From Angiostrongylus vasorum (lineage: Eukaryota > Nematoda > Chromadorea > Rhabditida > Metastrongylidae), in contig JADANN010000018.1 of NCBI GenBank assembly GCA_018806985.1, forward strand, positions 1,148,501-1,212,500: a DNA stretch of 64,000 bases, in the 5' to 3' direction. Shown in pieces: positions 12,201 through 23,899 of this stretch. The translations under genes were made by a program, and so were the position numbers. The notes below the pieces were generated by a model. That model saw only the letters and a program-made list of their open reading frames with translations. It did no database searches and was not told where the DNA came from. Numbering within the stretch: position 1 is the first letter of the stretch; each line of letters begins with the position of its first letter.

Positions 12201-15021
12201 TTACTTCATTGGGGCGATATTCGAGCGAGGCCATAGCGAACTCCTAGCAGTCTCGTCTAAGTGCTTATTCAGCGCTGATATCAACTTATATAATACAAAT
12301 TACGTACGCACAATACCCTATATCTCATACTTCCAACTTATTATGATCCCTATTATGTCGAACTTCCAACATCTCCTTACATTCGTAGAATACCTCATTT
12401 TCGCAATTGGATGAAATACGTAATCGTAATACAGATCAGCCGACTGTACTATGATAAAAAGAAGATGATAACGCAAGGAAAGGCCACTGGACTGTGCTCC
12501 TAAGTGAACAAAGCTGCCAGCCGCGTGTGTTTCTCAGTATCAGTCAAGTGGTGAAAAGTTGAAGTCGTCTCCTACTTTGGACCACCTTAACCGTAATGTC
12601 TGGAAAAAATTGGGGATTGCGCTAGATTATTGGCGATAGGTGAAGAGAAAACATCTTAATGACAAAAATAAATAAGGTATTATAATCGAACATTAACTAG
12701 ACCTCACTCTACAATCTTTTCCATGGTGAGTACTCCTATACCATTAGAAACAACAACACAGTCAAGCAAGAAAAAATAATCCTGTTTGTAAACTTTTTGT
12801 ATTTATTTGTAAAAAAATGGCCCTATTTGTTAAAAAGTGGCGCTCTGTAGACAGTCTAAATAGCAAGAGACATTACCTAGTATCTATTGGATTAGTTCCT
12901 TCAAAATTAAGTATCCGTAAATGAACAAGTATTCATGTACTACTTAGTCAAAAGTTTGATTATTCCAACATAAAAAAGCTCGTTATTATAAGCACTCATT
13001 ATTGATCGGTATAGCACTGATCGATTCTCAGTCGGTTCTCGTCAAATATGATAATTCTAAGTTAGCATCGCTAACCGCGCTGCCGTCCCCTCTCCACCGG
13101 CCGAAGCCAAGTACGGTGTGTGCGCATGCGTTTGCCGAAGTGGGCGGGCATGCATGTTCCATAATTGGCCGGCAGTATACGGTAATCGCTGGTTAAGTGT
13201 GGGGATTACCAAAAATACTAGAGAAGATCCTTCCCAAAACACTACTTAGCAAGCAAGAAATCTTCTAAATCACTGCATATATTTACTCACGGCTGTGTCC
13301 GGTGTGTCTGCTACGCGTCGTTTCCGTGGATTGGGTGGTGCTGTCCCAGTCTCGAATGTAAATTCAGTTCGATTCGGTTGCAGATCCGAGCCATCTGAAG
13401 AAATAAAGGAAAGAATGGTTGAAAAGGCAGGCAAAGTAAAGAAAACGTCTTTCTCTTCAGGAGTGTTATCGTAATAAACCAGTTTCGCCAAAAAACTACC
13501 CCAATTCGGTGTGAAGGCATGAGCTAATTGCGCTTAATTATACTGCGAATATGTATATAAAACTAATAACCATTGAGTCTATACTCTCGATGACTCGTAG
13601 GGGAGGAGACACCATAAGTGCAATTACTGAAAGAATAGAAGATTGTCGGAAATCCGACCAGTTCCAGATCTATTCTTTTTATCAGAGGTTACCAAAACCA
13701 AGCGTGGTCATCGACAATCCAACCACTGTTTATGTGATATCAATGTCTCTGCTATACTATTTCCATGAAGACGTCAACAAGCTCGAAATAGACCACTACA
13801 GTGCACGACAATCGCGAGGCAGAGGAAGTATTAGCAAAACCATGGTGAATTACTCAGGATTTGTAAAAACAAGCCATTCAAAACGTATGCAGTCTATTAA
13901 AAGATGACCTCAGTGGACTAACCCTTGAAGCGATATTTGAAGCTGGCTATTACTTAGTCCGTCTACCCTCTCGGTCTACACTGGTCGATAATGCATTGAA
14001 TAAACGAATAAACGTGTGATTTACAGTTCTTCATAGTTTTTTCTACTTCATGAAATCATTTCATTTCATTGAAATGTGAAGTATCATGTGGATAGGTAGG
14101 AGTCTGCTGTGGCAACATATATTTGATTCAAGTCAACAAGTGTGGGTATGATCTTCGAGGAGTGCAAAACCCTGCTATGAAGTCTGACTTACCTCCAGGA
14201 GCATTTAGACATGTCTGAATGAGTGCTTTTCCGGTGTCTGAAGAAATCATCGGTTGGAGCTTCTTCGTTGCATAGGTGTAGACGTGACCGGTTTCCGATG
14301 CCACCAATAGCATCACTTGTGTGCCCGTTAACGTTGATAACTCGTATGCCTAAATTTGATGGAAACATTCGTAAATGTGCTCCATGTATTAATAGGCATT
14401 AACATGTTCCAAGATGATTTCGATACCAATATCGTTGGACGTTTTCTTTCCATTAGATTCCTAATCAGCTTCAAAGGATTTAAAGTTGTCCTTTTAACAA
14501 ATGTCCAGTCACCTTAGGATAAAAACAAACTTCTGTATTGGAAAATGGAATTTCATGACTTCAAAGGCGAGTTACTTCACCTCCTATGATGTCGAGCTCT
14601 TGAGCTTTACAGCGTCATTAGATTCCTCCGACACTACGAAGCAAAAGAGCTGCGTACTGCAGTTTAAGTGACTAAAAATTGTACTCACACATTTGTCAAA
14701 GTATCACTCCTTACTTTTTTCATTATGCCCGTTTTTCTTTTGCTAAACGTTGTGTACCGCCTTAGTTTGTTGCCAATGTATTCCATTTTTATCTTGACAC
14801 GACCTAAAAAAATAACATCTATTGTTTGCATATAAAACAAAGCAAGTAAATTTTAAGGTACCATGCACATTCTACCGCAGTCCCTTACCTTTGGTTTTCT
14901 TGCCATTCGGCAAAAGTCCTGACGTTGAAGTCGACGTCGATTCAGGCAATGATGGTTGGGAAGATGATGAACCCTGGAGGTGGTGCATTAGCTGCGCTAA
15001 CTCTGGTGAGGAATTTTCCAT
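3223..15021 (-). CDS. unc-120: UNC-120 / serum response factor (MADS-box transcription factor)
   Basis: Spliced model on the minus strand: 15021-14889, 14803-14715, 14349-14193, 13394-13291, 5881-5725, 3422-3223; codon phases agree at every junction and give 279 aa. Residues about 40-130 are a nearly intact SRF-type MADS plus SAM domain: KKTKGRVKIKMEYI, then FSKRKTGIMKK, STLTGTQVMLLVASETGHVY and ALIQTCLNAP. Donors are GTAAGG, GTAAGG, GTAAGT, GTGAGT and a weaker GTTCGT; acceptors end in TTTTAG, TTTAG, TTCAG, TTTTAG and TTTCAG. The start ATG follows an acceptor (GTTTCAG at 15030-15036) eight bases upstream, so it may be trans-spliced. After the MADS come an acidic exon (residues 162-213) and a Gln/Ala/Pro-rich exon. 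In C. elegans this protein drives body-wall muscle fate in the nucleus. MADS exons are certain; the last two exons are assigned by phase and character only, and the stop at 3223 could instead be bypassed by a donor at 3245. Confidence 0.85.
4467..4748 (+). repeat. Family A tRNA-derived SINE, copy 2
   Basis: Starts GGGGCGCATGTGGCGCAGTG (box A TGGCGCAGTGG), box B GGAATCGATCC at about 4515, tail ATTGATCAACGCCGACAGCT. It lies in the last intron of unc-120, antisense to the gene. Short ORFs over it are not genes. Confidence 0.88.
5020..5310 (+). repeat. Family A tRNA-derived SINE, copy 3
   Basis: Head GGGGCGTGTGGGGCAGTGGT with box A altered (GGGGCAGTGG), box B-like GGGATCAATCCC, tail GAAAGCTTTATCCTTTTTAT. 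It is in the same intron and orientation as copy 2, about 270 bp away. Confidence 0.88.
5945..6225 (-). repeat. Family B repeat, antisense-spread copy in unc-120 intron
   Basis: Plus strand shows ACTTTTATTTACTGCCTAGT, CCGGCAGGGCATTGTGTGAA, then TAACGGTGCTATCACTAATC and CCAGTTAAGTTGAAG, the reverse of the family B order, followed by a second TAACTTTTAATTATTGCC start. The internal tRNA-like part is deleted. Confidence 0.6.
8455..8560 (-). repeat. Family D-like tRNA-headed repeat
   Basis: Reverse strand reads GTAGCGCACCGGTTAGCGAT then GCAGTCCATGAGGAACTAAG and TTTAAACCTGTCC, sharing the GTTAG-GATGCAGTCCAT core with the 47.8 kb copy. It lies in the large unc-120 intron. Confidence 0.45.
10425..10645. 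repeat. Imperfect tandem duplication, about 115 bp unit
   Basis: AAAATGTGCATTTACTCTAC at 10443 recurs as AAAATGTGCATTTATTCCAT at 10553, and TGTTCCTAGCAGCACAGTTG at 10503 recurs as CGTTCCTAGC(A)n GTTG near 10615. Non-coding, in the large unc-120 intron. Confidence 0.75.
11468..11512. repeat. Perfect 19 bp hairpin with 7 nt loop
   Basis: Arms 11468-11486 (TATAGTGAAAGAAGAGAGC) and 11494-11512 are exact reverse complements around the loop ATGTGTA. It directly abuts the 5'-truncated SINE copy 4. Confidence 0.95.
11513..11782 (+). repeat. Family A SINE, copy 4, truncated at the 5' end
   Basis: Begins in the middle of box A (CAGTGGTTAGAGGCGCCC), lacking the GGCGCGTGTGGCG head, and ends GCTTTACCCTTTTATCCTTT. 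Its 5' breakpoint touches the perfect hairpin at 11468-11512. It lies in the 7.4 kb unc-120 intron. Confidence 0.85.
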
Positions 15022-18000
15022 GATTCACGCTGAAACTACAGCCGTTCATGTCAGAAATCGATTTCTGAATGGAAAAACTGACGAAGTAAAGCGAGAACTG
15101 CAGCGAAATCGTATAGAAATGGTGAATTAAAGAAGCAGAAGGAAAAAGTTTTCATGGAGTCATCCACGTGGCACATGATGAGTTCTGTGGTTATCTCCGA
15201 ACTGATATAGCACACGTGATTACATGTTCAAACCAATTCTACGAGCCATATATGGTTTGTTTCAACGCAGTATGACGGTTCTGACTGAAAGAGATCAGAA
15301 ATTAGCAACGTGAATAAAAAATCAGCACACAAGCACTAAGAGCGACCGCTAGGTGTTGTTGAAGCAACAAGTGATTTCCGAACGGAAATCGGCTGCACGA
15401 AAATCAATACGTGACAGAAATAGACGAGCCATAACTGAGTATTTGACTCGGAACGGTTAACGTGGCAACGGTCATCAGTCATTGAAATGATTCACGGCCG
15501 GTCATTTTTTTGCCATATCATTAACATTGTGGAAATCGCCCTCCAACGCAACGGCTATCCTCAACTGCCAATAAGTCATAGTTATGTATAAAATTTGTAC
15601 CTAAGGCATCACGATGAAACTGAGGCTACAGGAAAATTAGCTGCAGCCGTGTTTTGATTTTCTTGTGGAAGTGATTAATGCGAAATCAAAGAAGTGAAGA
15701 GCAGGTGAACGAAACGGATAGGTCTGAGACATCATAGCAATCGAAAACTGCATCATTTCACATCGACTGGAGTCACAGAAATGTTGTATGTGCTACTTAA
15801 CAGATCATATTTACGACTTTTAGAAAAAGTCTGAAGTATGCGGAAGTTGTTGTTCAAGCATCGAGAAGATGATTAACAGAATAAAATATGACGGAACTCA
15901 GTGATTTAGTTAGTTTAGAACAACCTCCCGGGCTAACCATTGATAAACTCTGCAATAAGAATTCTACGTCCTTAATCGCGTTTATTGCTACCTATAGGCG
16001 ACGGCAAATGAGGAATCGCGGGTGTTTCAACTGTTGTGCGGCGTTCGTCAGTAGTTGTTACTGCAGGATCGGGGTCAATTGCGCTTCCCTAATAATGACA
16101 CCACGAAGAAACGATCAAATCGTGTCGTTCGTTCTGTTCCAGCTTTTTCTGCCGCATAGCCAACACTTTAGAACTGGAATGGGAACAGCACCGTACAATA
16201 CTCGACCAACGACAGCGTTGTGTTCGGTATGAGAAACGACGATGGAAAACTACCGTATGCACTCTCTAGTGTAGTTGAAATGATCCGATTTAGAAAACTT
16301 TGGCTAGTCAGTCAGATATTATAAAGTCGCTAAAATAGTGCTACAACTTGGTTACTATACTTCTAAGATTGCAGTGATTTAAATTCGGAAAAGAAGAATC
16401 TCCAACATTCTTCAATACACACAATAGATCTGGCTGCCTACAGAAACTCATTAGCTCTTAAACGGCAGAGCAGTTCAGAATATTAAGGAGCTCAAAAATT
16501 GCTGTTGGACGTCGGTCAACTATGTAAGCGATATTTGCGCGTATAGGACAGGGAATGTCTGTTCGCTTATAAAGAACAACAGCAGCAGGTCACCCGAAAG
16601 CAAAGACCTTACCGAGGGTTTTGTGTAACATCGCTGTGCCTTTCAAGGTTCTGATTTGGTGGAGCATATGTCCTCGAACTATAACGATACCTACAAGATC
16701 GTCAAAACTCAATAATCACCATAATTAGCCGTGTAAAGGAAGGACACGCCATACTGAGAACAGAATCTTTCCATACTACAGGTTATTCATTTAGATTTGT
16801 GGCCTTCGACAGAATGGTGTTGGTCAATAAGCGCTGGATCAGGGCAAGCTCTTGTTAATCAGAAATCAAATCCAAAAAAAGAATAGTCATGACAACCACA
16901 TTCCAGTAATCATTCTACTATAAATTCGTTTCCACTAACTAATAAATCATTTGGTGCGAAATAACAGTTTAGAACGGATACTGGAAAAATTACTCTGACA
17001 TGAGCTCAAGCAATGATAAAGCCGGCCCCGAATGTCACATGGAATCATTAAACACTTGAGATTGCCTTTCGGTTCATTAAGAAAAGCGAAATTGTATTTA
17101 TCTACCGTAGAGGAACTATGTAAATAGAAAAAATTGCCGCAGTAAATATGGCGTGCCTATTGATCGATTTAATGGATTAGACCGCTCAGTGAGAGACAGA
17201 CTTGGAAATGAATGGCGATATAGGACTCTACCTAGAAGCGTCAAATAAGCACATGCGAAGCACAACATTACAGCGCTACCGCAGCGGATGGGAGGCGTAG
17301 AAAAAGGAACGCCCGATGTCCGATGAGGGAAAAAGCTGGCCGGCCGGCTTGATGGAAGTGCGGAGTAGGTGCGTGGGTGGGAAAGCGCTGGTGGTTCTCT
17401 AAGGAACTGATCTGGGTTTGTCATTACGTAAAACAAACCTAGATATGTGTTGTGACAACAGCTTTCACCACCTGCCGGGAGGATGCTGAAAGAATGGATG
17501 GCTCATGATCCTACTGGGAACTAAAGAACAGTATGAAATATCTAATTGGAACGTAATCATTAACTGGAAAAAATTAAACCAATTGTGAAGAACTCCTTAG
17601 TAGCGAATTTAGACCTAATGCGACCTCATTTTCCTGCTGTCATTTAGGCTTCTCTTTAACCTACTAAGAGCGCTTGCAGTCGTTCAGGGAGCTAACTGGT
17701 TTGTTTACTGAAGTGAGCATTGAGAAATTCGTAACCGCTAGAGCATATTGGGAAATAATGCGTCGATACCCGTTTCCTTAAAAGGGACTTAGCATACATA
17801 ACGCAATTACGAAGAGACAGGCTAAGCCTGAAACAGCCTTAACATCTCTTCACCACTGTTATTTCGAAAATCAAGAATGTACAATATTTTAGGAAACGGT
17901 TGATGATTGACGTAGAGAAATCCGAAGCATCAGTGCTTAAAAGTCGTGAATTCTTCTGGATTAATACCAAAAATCCAGAAATGAACCGCAAAGCGCCGCC

Positions 18001-21000
18001 ATGTAATCGCGTGATTTCGGCCGTATTTCAGATCGATTTTTTGATCTGAGCCAGGCACCCATGTAAAACTCTGTGCGGCTCGTCTCCAATAATAAATGGA
18101 GGGCTTGCAAACAAAAAGCGCTAAGGGTTTAAGAGAAGCTCTTCACTATGCGAATAAATCAAGTATTACGTTTTATTTCGAGAGGTTATTAAAAGTATTT
18201 GAGTGGATTGAGTGTCAATTTACTCTTCTAGGCTTTGAAGAAGGAGAAAGCGCAAGAACGTCAGCCAATATGCTACTGGATAAATCTCGGTGTTAACAAC
18301 CTTGTAACTGCTCATCAAGGAAACTGAATTGCTTGATGTTCCATTAAAAACACAATTGTGATTAGAGCGCGTATTCTAAGTGCGAAATTCCTGATCGAGA
18401 ATAGACTCCTAGAATGTGAAAGGTTTTAAGTTTTTATACACTGCCCGTTCTTTTTTCTTGGCAAAGTGTGATGTGAAACACAACCACAAGGATGCTGAGA
18501 TACGAGGGAAAAACTCGAAAACTCAGGGGTTTCGAAACCTTGTGGTTGTACTTGCAACAATACTTATCAGTGTTAGACTAGTGAAGAACTGTCATACTAC
18601 GTCCCCCTTCCTCCAAACACCAAAGCGTCGCCTCGCCTTCCTTACAAGATATCAGCAAAACGGAAGCAAAAAAAAATTTGGTAGTTTTTAAGGAGTCCTC
18701 GTATCTGGACAAGAATCAAATTGTTTTATACTCCAGCAGATCATAACAAGTGGCACGTTACGTTATAAAAGACGTTAACGGATAGTGTGTATAGTGGATG
18801 AAAGCCCGCTCTTCCTTACCAGTCATTCTTTGATAGTTTAGGTTGTTCCCTAGAGATCGTGCTCAGAGACAGTTATATGAATTCTACGTGGACGATTAGG
18901 AAGGGAGTGAAGTGAGGGGAACACCGCAAACGATTTGAGTTCGGGATTACTGAAACCGTTTTTCTTCTGTTCAATACTACGCGTTTAACAAAAATACAAA
19001 CGAACAAAGTAGATTTAAAAGACAACTGTTTAAAATATTGGCATTCGTAGATATTCATTTGAACCTCTACATTGTCAGGTGCAAGAAAAACATAGCAAAC
19101 ACGTACCGAGAAACTTGAGTGAATCATTCGATAATTATTCCACAATAAAAGGCAAAAAAAAATCCAGAGAACTTCAACCATTCAAAAAGAAGAATGGCCA
19201 AGTGATTTGGAAGACCAAACCTAACAGAAACTATATGAATCGTAAGTGATTAAAGGAATGGATAGTAGGGATGATATTTTTCAGTAAAAAGTTTCTGGTA
19301 AGGTGGACTTCACACGAAGTTATTTTTTCATAATTAATTTCATGATTAAGAACAAGCGCCAATCAAAAATTAGTAGCAGTAGGAAGAAATCCTGGGAACA
19401 TACAGTAGACCTCGGAATTAATCGTTGACACTCGAATTCTTCAGGGAGTTCGTGTGGGCGGAGCCAATCGGCCGCAGGTTCTGGATACGATAGGCGGTGC
19501 TGGAGCGGAACGGGTGACGCTGCGCTTTGCTCGTTGCTACATTATTTCGTCGAGCTCTTGCCAATTCCAGAACAAACCACCCAACTGTCTCCATATAGAC
19601 AAACAAAGCTCTTTGCCTCCGCCAGCTTTCGTGGGACGTTCAACCGGACTCACAAGCCGAGTAATCTTCCTCGACGCGGAATTTCAGGGGATAGTTTTCG
19701 GAAGTTAAAAAACGGTGGGAATGATAACGTTGGTCTATGGCTAGTGAATTGAATTAAGAGAAGACTTGAGTGGATTGTGAATAACATCATCATTTCCTTA
19801 TACATCATTCAATTCTCCATCCATAAGAGTTTTACGTCACACAAGAGAGAGTCTTTTGCTTAAGATTTTTTCAACTATGGAGCTCAAGCACTACACTACG
19901 ATAAGTAACCAGTTCTACCTCAAAGACGTGCTCTCACAATGTTAATGGAAGTGCATAAATTGTAATATTGCTTAAAACTATAATAACTTACTGCGATTTT
20001 CAACCACAACGTTCATGCACACAATGACTTTTGCAAGAAATTCAGCTGTCTCCGTGAAAGCTGCGGTGAGGACTTAAATGTTGATAAGTCTAAATATCTA
20101 GAAATCAGACTTGAGGGCTAAAATTAGAAGAAAATTTGATGCTATAACTATTTTCTTCAACGAAATTCCATCCTTCGATTAGGGTGGAAATGTGGCGCAC
20201 ATATCTAAAAAAGAAAACGACAACTATGAAAGACTATGTAAAATGAAGTTATCTGTTCATTCTACAACCTCGATGCAAATTAGAATAAATTTCCTAGAAG
20301 TTCCTGCTGAATGCTTCAATAGAAGGGAAGGTGACGGTAAATGCCTTAAGGAGACCAATAAAAACAGAGGCGGACATCAAAAAGCTAAAGCCACGAATAT
20401 ACTGAAGATAAAATTATTTTATACACAGTCTATGCATATGTTTATCACATAGAAGATATTTTTAAGACAGGTCGGAAGGAAGAGGAGCACTGTGTCGCCA
20501 GTACTAGTACTACTGCAGAACAAAAAAACACTCGAAGGTAAGACAACAACGTCAAATTCTCTGTTTCAAGTTAAGTACAGTTAAATTATACAGTAAATTT
20601 TCAAATTTCTCAAAGAGAAACATATTCAACGCGAGAGTAAAAAATACGAGGTTCGGGAGGAGAGAACCAAAAGAAGTCTGTTCACTAGACATCACGAGCT
20701 TCACCTCGCCATGTTTGAGCAAGTTTCAACCCAGAAGTGGCTCCAAGTGCAGCATTCCGCTGAGACAATACCCCCTTATAGAAGTGGGGCGCTCTGCAGT
20801 CACATTAAAATAGGATCCTGCCTGATCTAGAATCCGACCTCTTGATTACAGTGAACACCATCCATTCATCGATGAAGCAAAGATACCTACTGAAGTGACA
20901 AAATCAATATTTTATCCTCATTGATAAAACTGATAAAAAAAATTCCAAGTATTCTTTGGGCAAATGTGCTACGAGCTGATATAGGCTCAAATGAGTGTAA

Positions 21001-21163
21001 TCCCTTAGCTGCATGACTATACGGAGTCTCCACCTAGATGACTCATTAACACTTCATCTTCTGGAAAATACGTTGAAGATAAGACTTACTTCAGCAGGAA
21101 AGGAAGCTAGGTAGGTAAACTTCGTAAGACAACATTCCTTCTCTTATTACTGTGTTGATAACT

Positions 21164-21480
21164 TTAATATCGTTCTATGTACTGAAATTCCCGTTCACGA
21201 ACAGCAATGTTGAAGTATTCCACGCATCGGTGATCTCCTGTCCGAAGAAACGCAGAAAGTTGAGAACCTATTAAATAGCCGTCGTGGTTTTGCAGATTAG
21301 TTTGAGTAAGTCTTGTCAACCATTCAGAAATACTATTCCTTAAGGATTGCTCTTTGTTAATTACGCATGGGACATTTTTTGTTCCGTCAATTTTTGATGT
21401 CATCGGTAGTGGCTGTAGAGATCCTACTGGCGTCGTGAGCGCTTCGGACGCATCGCTAGATCCCAGAGAAGTTTCCTACA
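21164..21480 (-). CDS. Candidate terminal exon, unknown product
   Basis: Minus strand is open for about 105 codons from an acceptor-like CTTACCTGTAG at 21481-21491 to a TAA at 21164. The reading begins Ser/Thr/Pro-rich (SLGSSDASEALTTPVGSL) and ends SEWLTRLTQTNLQNHDGYL and EREFQYIERY. The opposite strand is also open across 21306-21480 and ends at a perfect AG-GTAAGT donor, so the true strand is uncertain. No upstream partner exon was identified. Confidence 0.3.
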
Positions 21481-23899
21481 GGTAAGTTCTTCACGGTCTT
21501 GTAACCTGTCTGTTGGATTCTTGTTCGGTTCCGTGTCACGATTCATAATTGTGCGAGGTCGTCGTCTTCGGTGCTGCCTCTTTATTTGCGCATCATATCG
21601 GCTGGAATCCCGCTATGCAATGATTGTCGACGAGCCACGACATGGCAAGTTTTTTCTCTCCCCGATCGTCCCTCCTCACAGCGCCATTCGGACACCACCA
21701 CAATATGGGAACGATCTTCTCTTTGTCCGTAACCAGCAATGATGGTTATAACGTTAAGAAAAATCTGACTACCTTTGGCTCAATGTAATCTGGAAGGTTT
21801 CACAGAGAAAATGATACTTACTGCTTCGTAGCCAAAATGAAATGGGATATTTATATATACGAGAGTCAACTCGATGTGCACGTCAATGTACGCAACTTGC
21901 TTTCCAGACATGCATGAAGGTACGCACAAATAAGGGATCTCCTTCTGGTTATCAAAGATATTACAACAAAGCTACAAATAATACCATTTCAGAATCCCAT
22001 AGCACTGTCTTAGATATGCTGTTCTTGACGTGTAGTAAAAATGAAGCAAACTTCAAGCCGGCTTTTCTTTTTATAGGACCACGCCATATTTGGCTGGTTA
22101 CTTTACTAATCTATTTGCCAAGTTATTGCCCATTGTTCAGACCGTTGAATATGGGTCCCTTGAACTAGTAATCATCAGAGTGCAATGTTTTTTATTGAGT
22201 CGTAGTTGTGAAATTTGCCATGAGAAAATCTATCAGAAATGGAGAGAATGGCGCGAAGACGGTGAAGTGGCGCGCCCGGAGGAGAAAAAACGCCGATTCC
22301 ACAACGTTTTTCCATTGACACGCATGGTTTGTCGGGATCGTGGTTGATACAATCGTTAAAAAGGACCACCTACGTTCGCCTCCAAACTAGCGCTTCTTTC
22401 TGAACAGCTTTCATATGTGCATCTTAGATTGCCTTTGACGAAATAATTTCCATGTGATATTTAAGAGATATAATGACTACTTGCTTCCTTTTCCCACATG
22501 ATGATTAGCATTCTTTTGTATCTGCAACATTTAGTTATCAGTACATACAAGAGAAAAGTATGACGTCACCGCAAAAAGTACGGAATGTGGCGAATCAACT
22601 TTCTTCCCAGCTGACATTGAGCTACAGCTCTGTTTATAAACAGCCCTCAATGCTACTCTAAAATTACGAAATTAAAAAATCGAGAAGTTACGGTCAGTGT
22701 AAAAAAAATTGGATAAGAATAGGGCAAATAACGATGATAGTAGCATGACAATGTAGAACAAAAATAATATCTATGCGAATAGTATAAATCAATCAGGCCC
22801 AGCACAGATGAAATTTCTGAATTCACGTGCTTTTCAGAGCAGTACATGGGCGCTTCATTCGTTCACCTTTCAATCCGCCATTTGCTGACGCGCCACAAAG
22901 TATCGCCACGTACTGGCTGGATTCCTGCATTGGTAGTATCTGTGGTTCATACGTGGATTGTGCATGGGAACATGTTGTATCTTCCATACAAGCTACTAAA
23001 TGTAAAAAGCAAGCAGTTCGAACTCTTAATAATAGACCTAGTAATTAACTAAATAACAATGTCATTTAATTACTAAATAGCAATATAACAAATAATTTTA
23101 ATTCATTCCATGCAAAATTACCGGTGAGCACACGAACTTTTCAGCGGCACAGCTCAAGTGTAAGTACGTTCTCACCTTGGATTGGAGAGAAGGATGCTGT
23201 ATGGAAGATATGATACTGTTCCCGTCTCTCCATCAACAAAAGCATAAAGCACAGCTACGTCGCGAAACAGGTAAGGAGGTTTTGTTGCTGCTCGCTCAGA
23301 CCCCTGAAAAGTAGTAGGGATGCCACCGATAATAGGTTAAAAGTGGTGTTAAAACATGGTAGTGCAAGAATCTGAACGAATATTGACACTTAGAAGGTCA
23401 CTTGAAATTCTATGACATTATTTTACTGCCCTGGAATTGCAAGATGGATTATCCTTCCAACGACTAAGAGATTAGTTACAACTGTCAAATGCTTCCATGA
23501 CTCTCATCTACGGCAATGAACACCACTTCGTCGTGGGTGGTCGAACGCAAGCAAGCGACGGCAATGGCCTTTTGTGCGCTCGTCACAGCTTCACTGGCTG
23601 CGATGGGAATTTAAGATTACCAATAAACACCTTTCAGATGGCGGCTTCTGCAGATACTAAGAGAAATAGGAAGTAATCGGTTAGAAGTAGTCGGAAAAGT
23701 GCTGAACAAAAATATCAACTTCTACCATAATTCTCTACATGACAACAGGATTATCATGTGTGATAAAAGATCTTTGATGTAATGCAATGGAGGGCAGTGC
23801 ATTGACGTGATAGTTCGTCCACTATTTCCACAAGCAAATGAAGTCTTCCCTTCTGTCAGAAAGAGCAAACCGGAAAAAATTCGCTTCAGAAAGATCAAA

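Larger units (their letters stand above)
5882..13290 (-). other. 7.4 kb intron of unc-120
   Basis: Contains family B pieces (about 5945-6225), a GC-richer block at 7660-8210, a family D-like SINE, a tandem duplication (10425-10645), the hairpin (11468-11512) and SINE copy 4. ORFs up to 131 codons (8208-7813 minus) lie in the GC-rich block and show no domain. No further exon of unc-120 was recognised, but short ones could be missed. Confidence 0.6.

Noticed and set aside
14822..15130. 102-codon plus-strand ORF
   Set aside because: Shadow of unc-120 exon 1, which is clearly coding on minus with KKTKG running into the MADS exon.
16500..16870. Possible Tc1/mariner transposase remnant
   Set aside because: A few phrases looked transposase-like, but no DDE motif, inverted ends or consistent frame could be shown.
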